This document shows, in pieces, positions 44,101 through 59,100 of a DNA stretch of 64,000 nucleotides. A program made the translations under genes and the position numbers. The number at the start of each line of letters is the position of its first letter. The first letter of the stretch is position 1. The notes under the pieces are model-generated. The model was not told the DNA's origin. It made no database searches and saw only the letters and a list, made by a program, of their open reading frames with translations. Source of the DNA: Castor canadensis (taxonomy: Eukaryota > Chordata > Mammalia > Rodentia > Castoridae); the NCBI RefSeq assembly GCF_047511655.1, contig NC_133401.1:17234501-17298500 (forward strand). The letters are read 5' to 3'.

Positions 44101-47100
44101 TTTCCCTCTTTGCCTGACTCAGAATCCCCCCTCACCACCTGTTAGGTGATACAGGCTTCGCTGTCTAAGCCTCAGTCCCTCTCGTGTGGAGAATGGGCTA
44201 ACGCAGCTGCCCTCGGGTTGTGAGGGTTCCATGAAGGGACTTACGCTGAAGTCCTGCATGGCCCCAGAACATGGGCCCCTGTTCGGGCAGGCCTCTGAGG
44301 CCTCGGCTCTCCTCTGTGGAATGAATGGGCACACGGGAGGGGACAGGCCTGGCACTGCAGGTACAGACTGAGCATTTGACCTTGAACATGTCCTCTGCTG
44401 TTTCTGTCAGGTGAGCACCAGATGGTACTGTGGACACATGCAGATTCCACAGGCCAGGCACATGTCAAATAAAATCTGACCTTTTGCCCTTGGCTAGATG
44501 TCACACCCTCACTCATACTTAGAACATCTGTATCCAGACTGTGTTGCTGCCATGGCCTGGGGAATCTGTCCCATCAGCTCCCTGCCTCATCTCCTGCCCT
44601 CTCCCCACTCATTCTGCTCAGTCACTCTGGATTCCCCCAGTGCCCAGACCCAAGGCTTGCCTCAGCTCAGGCCTCACCTGCTGCACCTGTGTCAGGAGTG
44701 CGCCTCATTGGGTCTGTGCAGCTCCTCTGGGCCTTCTTGAGCTAAGTTTATTCCTTCCCTTCCCACCATTGTGTCATCCTTTTGGCCTTCTGTTTCCTTG
44801 ATTTGGGAAGCTGGACAGCCAGGTACGCAGGACCCTCAGCTTGCCTCATTCAAACAACCGTTCTGGCACTCACTAGCACGCATCTCCTCCTGTCCACAGG
44901 GGGTTCAGAGAGACCCTCCTGGAAGTAGTGACCACGTTGGGCTTTGGGTGGGTGAGTGCTTGCAGTTGACTTGGGTCCTGGAGATAGTGACCTGAGGGGA
45001 CAAGGCCTGAGCTAGGGTGGTATGATTGGGACAAGGGGCAGGCTGAAGGGACATGTCTGAGCTCCACTGTGAGCCTCAGTTTCCCCATCTGTTAACAAGG
45101 ATGCAGGGCCACAGCCTGACCCAGGGCATGTTCTTGCTGGATGGCAGCAGAAGCCTCATCCCGCCTCCTCTTCCACAGCCAAGGACTACGAGAACGCGAT
45201 CCAGTTCTACAGCCAGGCCATCGAGCTGAACCCCAGCAATGCCATCTACTACGGCAATCGCAGCTTGGCCTACCTGCGCACTGAGTGCTATGGCTACGCT
45301 CTGGGTGACGCCACGCGGGCCGTTGAGCTCGACAAGAAGTACATCAAGGGCTACTACCGCCGGGCTGCCAGCAACATGGCACTGGGCAAGTTCCGGGCCG
45401 CCCTGCGCGACTACGAGACGGTGAGCCGCCCTCGGGGTATGGGCCAGGTCTTGCACCTAAGCTAGGTGGATGCTTGGAGTGCTCAGGAGTGCTCCTCATT
45501 GGGCCTATGCAGCAACTCTGGGCCTTCTTCTTGAGCCTAAGTTTGTTCCTTCCCTTCCCAATGAAGTGGGGAGGGGGGTGCTGTGCCACATCTCCTCACC
45601 TCTCCGTCAGCCAGCAAATGTCCATGGAGCCCTAGCCTGTGGCAGACTGCGGGGCCCCATCCCAGAGCTGCCCTCATGCACTGCAACCCCCTGTGCCTTC
45701 CTGTCCACACGTAATAGAACCTGTCTCCTGGTTTGCAGGTGCTTAGAACGGTGCTAGCACAGTCCGTGTTCTGTGGTAACGACCATGGTGTATATTGTGG
45801 CTCTTAGTGACGGTGTGGTGCAGTGAGTGATGAACCACGCAGACCTGCTGCTGGGGCTTGTCAGCCGGGGGCAGGCACAACCCCATGTCCCCAGACGGGC
45901 AAGCAGAGTAATTGCAGGGGGTAATGGAGCAGGGCAACCCGCTGTAGAGGGACAGTGCAGGGACGAGGGAGGGCGCCCTAGCTGGTAGTGTGCCCTGATG
46001 GTCATGGTGATGGCAGTAGGGACTGCCAGAGCACACACCTTGGGGCAGGTGTGTTGGTGTTCTGTGCCCTTCACAGAGACTGGCTACTTGAACCATGACA
46101 GCAGCGGGGGTGGAGGGAGAGCACTAGGACCCCATCATATTGGTGAGGAGACTGAGGCTCAGGGGTTAAGCCACCTGCAGTGTGGCCCCTGAGGCTCCAT
46201 CTTTTCTCCCTCAAACACTTAGCTCCTAAGTGTAGGGGTGTTGCTTGCTGGGATGTGCCTGGATGCACAGCAGGGGCTCGCTCACCATGCTGAATGGGTT
46301 GGAGTCACACTTCCACTCCCAGCCTTGTGCACACTCTGGCATTTTTGTCTTGTTGGGAGGGGCAGCCAAGAGGGCGGAGGCACCATCTCTGCAGAGCAAT
46401 TGCAGAGGGCCGAGTCAGACAGCCTGGCCTGGAGTGAACAGTGGACTTGCAACCAGGCTGAGGCTCACACCCAGCCCAAGACCAAGGGACTTGTGTTGGG
46501 GTGGAGGCAAAGATGTGGAGGGCCTGGGGTGACCACCACGGTAGTGGGGGAAGGGGCAGCCAGGCAGAGTCTCTACAAGCTTGGGTGCCCAAGCCATACC
46601 ATGTTGTTCCTTGATGTTCTGATCTGGAAAATGGTAACCAGAGGTGTGGCTACCCAGGCAGCTCTGGGTGAAGTGGTAAAGATCCCTGAGTAATGAGTGG
46701 TAAAGGACCAGGTAATAAGTAACCAAGGGCAATGAGGGACAGGGCTCCTGAGGGGCAAAAGAGCCTGGAGGAACCATGGGACTTAAGGACAGGGTCTTGG
46801 CACTCTCGGGTTACAGGAGAGTCTTGCCTTAGGTTAAGGAGCTGGGTTCCTTTTGTGGCTCTGCCCGATGCAGGGCCTAACCCTGTGTACTCTCTGAGGC
46901 TAGGTAGCTGTACCCTAGGCTTTGTGGATGCTATGGGTGACTGGTGGGAAATCTAAAGCCCTTAGCAGAATTGATGACGCAAAGCCATAACCAGCACCTA
47001 CGTTGTCAGCACTGGGAAAACCCAGCATGAACCTAAGATTATTGCCCTCCGAGGTCTGGCCCGTGCCAACAAACTATGCACAGGCCTGCAGGTTGTGAGC

Positions 47101-50100
47101 CCTGCTCCCTCCTAGCACATTCTATCAAGCCCAGGGCAGAAGGACTGGATCCTGTGGCAGTTCCCATCCCAAGATTCTGCCTCATGCTCTCCAGAGGGGG
47201 TCTTGTGACAGATGCTGGTGTTCACAGAGGATATGCCCAGGCCCTGTCCTCTTGGCTTAGCAGCTGGCTGTTATAGCAGAACTAAGACCTGGCCTTGGTT
47301 GGAGCAGATGAGCCTGTGGCTCTGCCTCTCACAGCCTGGGACCTTGGGTGCAGGCCTCCCTGAATCAGTCCCAGTTTCCTGATCTGAGTGTTCACAGTGG
47401 GCTTCATACTGCTGGGAGCACTGTGTGAGTGAGTTCAACCTGCTCTACAGGAAAAGGACAGAAGGCAACAGAGGAGATACCCCTCCTCCTCCAGGTCACC
47501 CAGCAGGAAGTGGCAGAGCTAGGATGTGAACCTGAGCCCATGATGGCAATTGATTGAATGGCTTGAGATCAGCATTTTTTAAAAAAAAAACTTTTACTTA
47601 TTTATTTTTATTTTCATATTGTTGTACTGAGGGTACGTCGTGACATTAACAAAAGCTCTTGCAATGTATCATAGTTGAATTCACCCTTCTACCATCCTCC
47701 TTTATCCCCTCTCCCCATTCTTAGAATACTTTGAACATGTCTCATTTTTCCATCTTCATACATGAGTACAGAATATTTCCACCATATTCACTTTCCTACA
47801 CCCTTTCCTTATGTTCTCCCCCCACCACTGGTGCCAACCCCCAGACAGGACCTGTTTTGCCTTCCTGTCTTCCGTTTTTGAAAGAACATTCTTATTTAAG
47901 ATAGCTGTAGAGGAGTTTCATTGTGACGTTTTCATTCATACCGTATTGTAGCTCAGCTGTATATATGTGTTATAACTCACCCCTCCATTTTCCTTTCTGC
48001 CTTAGTCCCCTTGTTAGGTTGATTTCAATGGGTTTCATTCTACAGTCATTCTTGTTCAGAAAACAGCTCAACCATAAAGCTTTTATTTGCTTATATATTT
48101 TTGACGGTACTGGTGTTTGAACTGAGGCCTTGCACTTGCAAGGCAACTGCTCTGCCACTTAAGTCAGGTCTACAGTCAAGATCAACTTTTGTCTTCCTCA
48201 CATAATGAAGAAAAAGCAGTTGATTTGAGGAAGTGTATATAATGTTTTATTTAAAAAAACAAAAAAAAGTTTGCCAGTGGCTCACCTATAATCCTGGCTA
48301 CTCAGGAGGCAGAGATCAGGAGGATTGCGGTTCAAAGCCAGCTCCAGCAAATAGTTTGTGGAACCCTATCTTGAAAAAATCCTTCACAAAAAGGGACTGG
48401 TGGAGTGGCTCAAGGTGTAGGCACTGAATTCAAACCACAGTACTGTGAAAGTTTTTAAAAACACCATAGTTTACTAACGGGAATATTGCACATATCAGCT
48501 GTGATGTCAGATAGTGCTTGCTTCTTACTGTGGGCCAGGGTCAGAAGGTCTGAAGGTCACCAGTGCAGGGCTTGGAGGCACAGGCTCAGTGGTCAGGATG
48601 CCCAGGAGACTGCAGCTCAGATTAGATACAAGCTGTGTGACTCCAAGTGCCTTGGTTCTGGGCCTCAGTGTCTTCTGTAAAGGCGGGAGAATTTGGGGCC
48701 TGCCTGGCAGTCCTGTTGTGATGATCGAGTGAGTCTGGTATTTTTGGAGGGGAGCCTGCTTTCCAGGTGTATTAACCATCTCTTCAAGGTATCTGGGCAT
48801 GCTCAGTGTGACGGGAGGGCCTGTTGGCCCTGCCTGTGGCCCACAGGAAGGGCTGCATGCAAGCACCAAGGCATTTCGAGGGCCTGGGGAACTTTCTGCT
48901 CCCCATTTAGGGCCAATGCATCCTTTTCCACAGGCCCCTCTTTTCCCTTCCAGAGGGACCATCCTCTTCTTAGGTTGGGGACCAATTGTGTACTTTCCTA
49001 TCTGTGCTGGGAACACAGGTGGTTATACAGGCCCAAGCCACACCTGGGGGACTTGTCCTTTACTCCCCACCCTGTCTGGGGTCTTCTAGGTTCTGTTTTA
49101 GTTTGTGACACAGCCTGGCTTTGGGCTTCTGAGAACATAGGCCCACACAGTCCGTAGAAATGCACTTGCCATTCATAGTTGTATGCGTACCTGGACACGT
49201 GGTATGGCAGTGTGGAGGGACCGAGACTGTCAGGGCTGGTACTGAGTCCAGCAGTCTCCACAGGCTGGGCACAGTGGGGACCTTCATGCTCTCATACGTT
49301 TAGTCTTCACAGCGCTCTGCACAGTGGGGGCCTCCGCTGTTCTTGAGTTACAGGTGAGGAAACCAGCTCAGGCGAGGCTCGGGATGCTGTCTGTGTGCTG
49401 CTGGCGCATTTCCACACACAGGGCTTGGTCCTAGCTCAGGACCTCCCTTGCTGTTCTGTTTATGGCATAGGCGTGCTGGGTACGCCTGCTAGATTAGTTC
49501 ACCAGAGGCTGACTTGCGCCTCTGTGTGGTGCCTTCAGTGGGTATAGCCCCACTCTGGGCTGCGTCTCACCATCTGCCCTCCCAGATAAACCTTAATGCC
49601 CTCCTTTACACCTTTTTATGTGGGTCCACTCACTGGGGGACCTGGCTCTTCTTGCTACTGTGTAATGTCTTAACATTAGTTCCAGACCCAGGCAGTTCAG
49701 AAAAACACAGTTGTGATAAATGCGAGCACCTCGTTTGATGGAGTGACTGAGAGGTGTTGATGGCTTTCATTTTAATTGCCCTGTGTGGTGTGACTGGAAG
49801 GCTTGCTGAAGTGGACATGCGGGCGGTTGTGGTGCCGTCCTGGGCCTGCTGGAGGCGTCATATAACAGAGCGTGCCCTCCCCACACCGGTCCCAAAGGCT
49901 TCTGAGCCACACGGCCAGGTGTAGTCACAGCAATGACCCAACTTTCCACTTTTGGTACCAGTTTTTTTTGTGGGGGGTGGGGTGGGGGGTTGGTACCTGG
50001 GAGAATACCTTAAAGGAGGAGAGATTATCTTGGCTTGTGATTTGAGAGGTTTCAGTCTAAGTCAGCTGGCTCCATTGTTCCTGGGCCTGTAATGAGGCAG

Positions 50101-53100
50101 AACAGCATGACGGAAGGGTGATGGAGCAAAGCTGCTGGCCTCATGGCTGGGAAAGAGGGAGGGAGGGAAGGAGAGAGAAAAACCACTCACTCTCAAAGTT
50201 TGCACCACCTTCCAATACCACCATCAGCTGACAACCAACCTTTAGACATGGCCTTGGGGGACATATCAGATTCCAACCATAGCGCTGCATAAATTCTACG
50301 GTCAGGTCAGGACACGGATGCAACCTAGGTAGCGCTTTCTATTGTTGTTTGGGGAGGGGAAGTTGTTTGTTTTGTTTTTCAGGTGAGGACTCATGTGGCT
50401 CAGGCTGGTCCCAGACTCCTGGGTTCAGGAGATCCACCATGCCCAGTTTCAGATTCCACTTTTTAAAGAAATGTTTAGTGCTAAGTTCGGGCCCAGCAGG
50501 TCTCTTCTCAGGTCCTGAAGGGCCCACCAGCCCCTTCTAGCCTGCAATAAATGACATTCCCCAGTAGTAGAAGCCTGGCAGGGCCATTCCCTATCCCAGG
50601 CAGACTTAGAGAGTCAGCCAACAGCAGGTTTTGGAATTGAGAGCTTGCTTGGTGCTTGGGCTCAGCGGTGGGCCTGGCAGTAAGTTCTCGTGCCAGTCAA
50701 CCCAGCTACGCTGCAGGATCATTGTCCGGGGCTGGTCCTGGCAGAAAGCAAAATCCGGTCCAAAAAATAACTACCGTACAAAGGGCTGGTGGCATGGTTC
50801 AAGTGGTAGAGCGCCTTCCTAGTAAGCCTGAGACCTGAGTTCAAACCCCATTTCCACCAAAAAAAAAAAAAATTCACGCCAAATCTCCATGCCAGTACCA
50901 TCCCCACTTTCTAGAAGCTGAAGGAGGCTTGAGAGATGGGGCCACCTCCCTTGGAACGCCTAAATCCAGACCCAGGAGGCCTGGCCCCAGAGCCTGCCTA
51001 AGTGACCACTGTTGCTCGCTGCCTCCCTGGGGTGAGCAAGGTGGAAGCAGTGGGAGCTGATAATCTTGCCTCTGGCAGGATGGGGAGAGGCAGAAGGCAC
51101 CACCCTGCACACATGCATGATGGAAGTCCAGAACCTGGGCTTTGGCATGGGCTGATCCAGGAGAGGATGAATCCTGGGTTCTCAGCTTGGTGATTTTACC
51201 ACTCAGGCCTCAGTTTCTTCTTCTGTCCATTGGGGGCTGTGCTGACTACCACCTGGAGCTGCATGGAAAATAAAATGAGCAAGCGAGCGATTTGATCACA
51301 GCAGTATCAGCGCTCGGAAACCTGGAGTGTGTTCTGCTGTTGTTGCTGGCTTTTATGCTTCTGCCCCTCCTTCCCTGCATTGTCACAGCCTGTCTCCATC
51401 TCCACCTCAGCCCACAAACAGCCTGAGGACAGGGACTGGCTCAGAGGAAGTGCTTGCTGCTCATTCTTCATTTGGGGACACAGGCACTGCTGAGCCTCAG
51501 CCCTGCCCTCCCAGAGCTGCCTTCCCATTGGTGGACATAGCTGGCCCAAGCCTGGGGGCAGGAAGGCTGAGACCTGGAGGTGTCAGGGCAGGGAGCAGGG
51601 GTCAGCGTAAACAAAGACCTGGAGCTGGGCTGGTGGAATGGCTCAAGCAGTAAGGGTACCTGCCTAGTAAGTCTGAGGCCTTGAGTTCAAACCCCAGTGC
51701 CTCCAAAAAAAAAAAAAAGACCTGGAGCTGAGGGAGAGCTGGCACGTGGGGACTTGCATGTGGTGCTGGTCAGACGGAAGGGGAGTTGGCGGGGCCTCTG
51801 GGACACACCCTGTGGGGATGGGACATTATCCCAGAGAGTGGACTTGTGGCATCTTGGGAGAGACAGGCACTTCAGGGGCCATCTGGTGCTGACAGCCTTA
51901 CTGGCCTCATCCCACGTCCACACCCCAGGTGTGCCACCTGGCATGTGTCCCAGTGTAGGCCTGTCCAGACAGGGAGGAGACCAGCGCCTGCGGCCACTCC
52001 ACTTTTTCCTTCCCTCTGGGTCCACACGCCTATGGATAGACCTGTAGGGAGAAGTAATGCCTTTGCTCAGGCTTCTGACTCACTGTTGGGCCAGCCTGGC
52101 ATTCCCCTGTCTGTGCCCTGGCACAGGAGCTGGGGGCCACTGTTGGGTGGGCAGGTCAGGCAGGGTGCAGATAGTTACAGTAGTGGTAGAGGTAGCCAAA
52201 GTGCAGCTCAGAGGGGAAGTCTGTGCCCAAGGCCACATGGCGAGTGCAGAGCCAGGATCTGGGCCGGCTGCATGTGCTTCTGAGCTCAGAGGGTCAGGGT
52301 TTACAGGATACAGGTTAGAGGAAGGGGGAGGGGAGGAGACAGGCACCTTAGACTATAAACTTACTGTATCCCAAAGCCTGGCACAGTGCTTACTGTTTGA
52401 TCTCACTTCGTTGACACTGCAGCCACAGTGCAAAAGGGGCCAGGAAGTGGAGAGGAAGCTGACATGGCATTCCCCTGGCCAGGCTCTCTACACACATAAG
52501 TGCTCCTTGTTTCACTGTCACAGCACCTTCCCAGGTGACCTGTTGTCCTCCAGAGAGGACACTGACTCAGAGGGATTTGAGCTAGAGGGCCCATATCCTT
52601 CCATCTCCTCAGTAAAACAACAGATCCTGTTCTCCCAAGACGCCTGAGCCAAAGTGAGCTGCTACCTGTCGAGTCCCTGCTATGTGCCAGGCCCGAATCC
52701 TGACTCATTCCTTCCAGCAGCCCTGGCAGGTGGAATCCCTCATACCCACTGTGTAGACAAGGAAACCAAGGCTCAGGTCATCTAGCAAGCCAGCCTTCAG
52801 AAGTGCCTGGGCTGTTGTTCCTCAGAATTCCCACACATGTGGTGACATGCAGTGACGACAGTTCAAGAGCCTTGCAAACGTGCCTCGCTCCCATACCAGC
52901 TGCCACCTGGAAGCTGGGGCCAAGCCACATGATCCTCGGATGGGCAGTTTTGTTTCATGTTAACAGGATCAGCCCTAAAGATTCAGTCAGAGCACCTGTG
53001 TGGTGGCTGTTACGCTCAGAGTGGGGGTGCAGGAACCGAGGCCCAGGGTACCCCACTGCTGCATAGTGGCCCTGGGTGATCTGACTTGGGGGTCTCCAGA

Positions 53101-56100
53101 GCCCAGCCTGGGCAGGCCCATGCTGACAGCTCCTCTGCAACAGATGCTGGCCTCCTCCTGAGTGTGATGCCTCCCCTCCTGCCAGGTGGTGAAGGTGAAG
53201 CCTCATGACAAGGATGCCAAGATGAAGTACCAGGAATGCAGCAAGATCGTGAAGCAGAAGGCCTTCGAGCGGGCCATCGCAGGCGATGAGCACAGGCGCT
53301 CCGTGGTAGACTCGCTGGACATCGAGAGCATGAGTGAGTTGCCTGGCTATCCCCCACCCACCTGCCTGGGGTGGGGACTGCCACTGGGAGAGAGATCAAG
53401 GTTTCCATGTGTAGTCAGGAGCAAGGGTCTCCCCCATAGCCGCTGACTGCTAGCCCCTTGACCCTCTTCCCTCTGTCCTCCCACCCTGGCAATTACACGT
53501 GGACATTTGGGGCTTTTCCTTCATGGCAGCCTAGCAGTGCCTCTCTGAGTCCATCCCATTCAAATGGGGTAAGGTTTCAGGGGTGCAGAAGGTAGCTGTT
53601 TCTACCACCAGCTCATCAGTATGGCTGTGCTTGCCTTTAACTCCAAAGCCCATGAGGCCCTTTGGAGTTCTGGCATGAGTTTAAAAACACAGGTACAATG
53701 TTGGACTTCGAGCACTCAGAGTGAGAGTCCTGGTCCTGTGACCACTGCATCCGGTGGGAATGGGAGAGGTGAGGTGGGAAAGAATAAGTAGTGTAATGAT
53801 TTTATCAGCACGCTCCTCACCTGGCAAGAGCTGCATCCTCCCCACCCTGCTCCCCAGATGCACGAGGAAGACAGGCATGTCTAGGACAGTCTTTTAGTGC
53901 TCCTGCATATGGGCACACGCTCCCGAGGACGTGCGAGCCAAGCCTTCCTGTCTCATCTCCCTCTGTCTTAGACACTGCCGTCCGCCGGCGTCTTCCACTT
54001 CTCTGACAGACCGCCTCTGAGGAGGGCATCTCTGGGCCCGTGGTTAGATGTTAGGGATTGTGAGGGGCGTTCCTTGGTGTAAAGACACTACCTGTGTTCT
54101 GGTTGGTCCAGAACACTCTGGGCATTTGCATCTTCCATCAGGGAGCAAAGCCCAGCTTGGAGACAGTATCAAGTCCTATCAGGATCCATTGTAGCTGTCC
54201 CCAGGACCCCAACATCTGTCTGACATGCCAGCTGTTCAGGGCCCTCCCTTCCTGTTGCTGGCTACTCTTGGCATTCTGTGCCTGAGACAGGTCAAAAGCA
54301 ACATGTCCACACTCAGCCCATCTCAGCATCACCACACTCCCTATGTCCACTCATTCATTTCATGGCCCACGTGACCACCTGAGGCAAGCACGTGATGATT
54401 CTGCTTGCTACCTTCTGTACCCAGAAGTTTCTTCTGATGAGCATCAACATGTCCTACTTTAGTGCACCTCTCAGACTCCCATGGGGCTGTGCTGCACACA
54501 AGCATCCCTTTAACAGGCAGGGTTTGCATTGTCCTCCTGTCCGAGCACATGTCCAGGCCACTGGCCACTGCCCATGACTTAGGACATACCCAGCTTTCAA
54601 CACTGTCCAGTTCTCCCGCCGAGCTGACTGGTTCCCCTTCCCCAGTAGAGCCACCTCTGTCTTTCCAGGTAGGCTGTGTCCCTTCACCTAGGTCCTGCCA
54701 CCCACACGCCAGGCAGCTGTTACGGGGCCCTGTCCGGTGTCACTAGAGCCTGTAGCTCCTCAGTCAGCCCAAGAATAGGCTCCTGCTCCTGAGGCTTCTC
54801 CTCACCTTCCCCAGGCAATGCCCGGATAGATGCTCCAGTTCATTCTGGACTCTTCTGCCTGCTGCCATCCATGGGTGTTTCCCATGATGTCAGATTTCCT
54901 CAGGTTTCAAGACTGTGTTATGTCCTCAGTCCTGGAGCCAGCTCTAGCTGGTGCCCACAGCAAGGTAGTAAATGTCCTGAGTGGAAATCTCTAGTCTGAA
55001 GGCTTTTGTGATGAACCCTAGTCAAGGCTCCACAGAGGGTTGTGGCACAGCTGTCCCCCCTGGCAGTTCTGCAGCCCAGTGACTGCCAGAAGGTGGCTTC
55101 ATGCTTCTGTTTAGTCCTGCATGGGGGGACGTTTAGCAGTGACAGACAGCATCCATCCCATAATACAAGCAGGTAAAAGGCGTAGCCGCCTCACAGGCGG
55201 TGTCTTCAGTTACCCCAACTTTGCTGTACATGTTTGAGCTTTGTTGGTCCTTGAGTTCCTGACTGTCACCTCCACCAGGGTCTCAGAGGTAGAGGAGGTC
55301 CCCAGCCCTTTCCGCCCTCCTCTTCCTTTTGTGTGTATGCAGGCAGGCTTCATTCATAGACACAGCAAAGTCTTTGGCCACTGTGCTGGACCCAGTCCGT
55401 CTCCCACTCAGATGAGTTGGTGGGAAGGAAGTCAGGTATGTTCTCAGATCTTGAGAACATGGTGGGGAGCTATCATCACCCCAAAAAAGACCACCTTAGG
55501 GAACTGGGGCGTGCAAGAGGGCTCATATAGGAAGGGAGAGGAGGTACCAGGGCAGTGGACAGAAGACCACGTACTGGGCAGGGGCTTTGTCACTTAAGGC
55601 GTGTGTCCTTTTTTTTTCTGGCCAGAACATCATGGCAGTGGACCCAAGTTCTAGCAGGTGTGGACTTTTCTGGAAGCTAAACTTTTACATGTTCTGTGTC
55701 GGCTGATGCCCAGGACTGAAGATAGCATTCTGATGTTATCTGTAGGTCACCAGATGTGCTGGGATCTATAGATCTAAAGGTTGTTTAAGCAGCTGACATC
55801 TTAATCATTTAGGTGCAACTTCTCTGTAGAATTTTGAATTTGGGGCAGAGGGTGGAGAAGCCACTCGGCAAAGAACAACTCCCAAGGGAGAGGCCACTGT
55901 TGAAACCGGCAATCACGATATTATCACTTCAGAGACTCCAAGGACTTTAGGGGCTGTATGCTAATCCTAGAATCTAAATCCTAAAATCCAGGAGGACCAA
56001 AGTATCACGAGCATCTTCATCTGCCCTATCCCTGGGAGCTAAGTCCCCTTCCTGCCCCATCACGGCCAAGGCCACTGACTAGTTCTCTTGTCATACACCA

Positions 56101-59100
56101 GCCATTGAGGATGAGTACAGCGGGCCCAAGCTTGAGGACGGCAAAGTGACAATCACCTTCATGAAGGAACTCATGAAGTGGTACAAGGAACAGAAGAAAC
56201 TTCACCGGAAATGCGCTTACCAGGTATGGCACCTGTCAGGTATTGCACACACCTGGGCCCTGGGATGTTGTCATGGCTGGCCTCCCAGAGCAGTGAACAG
56301 TGAGGAGAAGGCTGCTTGTGGTAGCTGCCATTTCCTGAGCAGAGACTGTGTGCTGGGGGTTAACACATGCACATGTCAGTGTCACAGCAGTGGGGGAGTG
56401 GCAAGCGGTGCTGTTCTCCAGGTGCAGAGACGCAGGGCATCTAGATCGAGGGTTGGGGAGGTAGGATGGGGTAAGTAAGTGGCTTCTTCAGGGAGGTGGC
56501 TGCTGGCACTAGTTGTGGCATAAGAGAGGGAGTGCCGGTTGGGTGAGACATTTCCTCTTAGGTGATTTGAGTTGATCTCTGGGGAGGGGGAGTAATAGAA
56601 GGCCACAAAGAGACTTAGTTTTGAAGTTACTTCTTAGGCTTTCTAGTTCCCTTTAGCTCTGTCAAAGGAAGTTTAGTTTCAAGTTTACAGCAGTTTAATT
56701 TGAAGATCTTAATTAGCTTTGCTTTTGATTCTGTCATCGGGGGCAGCTCACTCCATTCTGTGAAGTAGCTCCAGTTAGCTGAGCAAGAGAGACTGGTTTT
56801 CCAGACTGAGCAAGGCTGGGGAAGCAGAGACAGAGACTGAAAACCAGATGGGTTGTTTCGGTTGCTGTCCTTGTAAGGACAGGTGGCAGGAAGATAATTC
56901 TTAACTTTCTACAAGGATGAAAGGTGAGCATGAAAGGCGGGGGAAACTGCCTTGTCACATCCTGTGGCAAAGATCCTGAAATTTGACTGTTGTTACCTCT
57001 CACTTCTTCTGGCTTCTCAGAACAAATAAATAACTTCGTTTGAGTGTGGGGACCCAGAACTTCAGCAGGAGTGACTCCATTCTGGCTTTTGTCCTGATGT
57101 ATTGGGGTCTAGTGTAGGAACTTAGTCCCAAATGTGGCTTCCTGTCATCTTTTTTTTGGTGTTGGTGTTTGTTTGGGGAACTCAGGGTTGAACCTAGGGA
57201 TTTGCCCTAGCTAGACAGGCACCCTACCACTTGAGCCACTCCACCAGCCCTTTTTGAGTTGGTTGTTTTTGAGATAGGGTCTTTCTTTTTGCCCAGGCAT
57301 TAATTGAGGTTGGCCTTGAACCATCATCCTGCTGATCACCACTTCCCAGGTAGCTGGGATTACAGGCTGGAACACCCCCCCCCCCATGATAACCTGGCGT
57401 GCCGTCTTTATTTAGCACTCCCAAGTGCTACGCATTGCCTAGCAGAGCTCTTCCCTCCAAGCGGCACACCTTTCCCGCACCAGGCCGGGAGAGCCAGGGA
57501 GCAGGTTGGGGTTCAGGAGCAGTTTCTGTTGGCGTTCATTCAACACCAGCTTTCTGTTTCAGGACGCAGAGGCTCACGCCTGTAATCCTAGCTACTCAGG
57601 AGGCAGAGATCAGGAGGATCGCCGTTTGAAGCCAGGCTGGGCAAATAGTTTGAGAGATCCTATCTCGAAAAAAACCATCACAAAAAAAAGGGCTGGTGGA
57701 GTGGCTCAAGGTGTAGGCCCTGAGTTCAAACCTCAGTACTGCCACAAAAGAAAAGAATATAATCAGCTTTCCCTTCAGTGAGGCATATGGGGTCTCCGTC
57801 CCAGTAGAATTCTAGGGGTGCCCCTCTGGTTTATAGTCACCAGCTTTTTGGGTTGTATGTGTTCTCTCCCTTTTAGCCCTGCTGCCAGATTTTGCACTTG
57901 CTAAAGAGTCCTCCCATCTCTAGTCTCACCCCCTACTTTTATGCAGCGAGGGGGAGTCTGTACACCAGGCTCGTAGCACCCAGCCTTCCATGGGGTCCAT
58001 GGAAGACTTGGCAGCTGAGGACAAATGTGGCTGCGGCTGCAGCCCCCTGGCTTCTCAACTGTATCACGAGTCCACCAGCAAGCAAGGGAGCGGCCCCAAC
58101 TTCCCCTTGCACTCAACCTTGACAGGTGCCACCCTCCCGTCCCAGTGCAAAGACAGCCATGGCCTCCTCCCTATAAGGAATGGCTGGCTCGTAATTGTCT
58201 GCAACTTGACTAACTTAGGCCTCTTAGCCTTCTGACTTGAAAATGGGTTTTGTTTGCTTTTAAAATTCTCATACTCTCACCCTTAGGATGAGCGTAACAT
58301 TCCTCTGTAAATTCTGCATTCTGACCAGAAGTAGCCACTCCAAGTTGTTTTTTAACACTTTCTTTCCCCCCAAACCTTTTATTTTGGAAATTGTCAATCC
58401 TTCAGGGCATGGCTGAAGTGACAGAGCACTTGCCTCAAAAGCACAAGGCCCTGAATTTGAACTCTATTACCATCAAAAAAAAAAAAAAAAAGCCAGATAC
58501 CAGAGTCTCACGCCCATAATCCTAGCTACTCAGAGAAGCAGAGATTAGGAGGATTGAGGTTCTCAGGCAGCTTCCGGCAAATAGTTTGAGTGACCCTGTT
58601 GTAAAAATACCCAAAATAAAACAGGGCTGGAGGAGTGACTTAAGTGGCAGAGCACTTGCCTAGCAATCATGAGGCCCTGAGTTCAAACCCCACTACTGCC
58701 AAAAAAAACAAGAAAAAAAAAAAAAAGATCAGTGCAACTAATACCACAGTCTTCACTTAGGTTCAGTAATTGTTAACTGTCTTCGTGTGCATGTGCATGT
58801 GTGCTTGTACAGTTTCTTTTCTTTTCTGGAACCATCTGAGAATAAATCACAGCCATCATAACTGGTATCTCCAAAAAACAAGGACACTCCCCTGTGTGAC
58901 CGTGGTTCAGCGGTCCCAGCTACTGATGTGACAATACTGACTAATGCAAACAGTCCACAGGTCACCCGTGAAGTCTGGAAACACTGGCAAATGCTCACGA
59001 CATTGTCAAGTTCATCTTCGGCCTGCAGACATTTTCACATCCCCCGTCCCCACCCCGTCCTTTTAAGCTGAGTTTAAAACCCCAGCAGCCAGGGACGCTT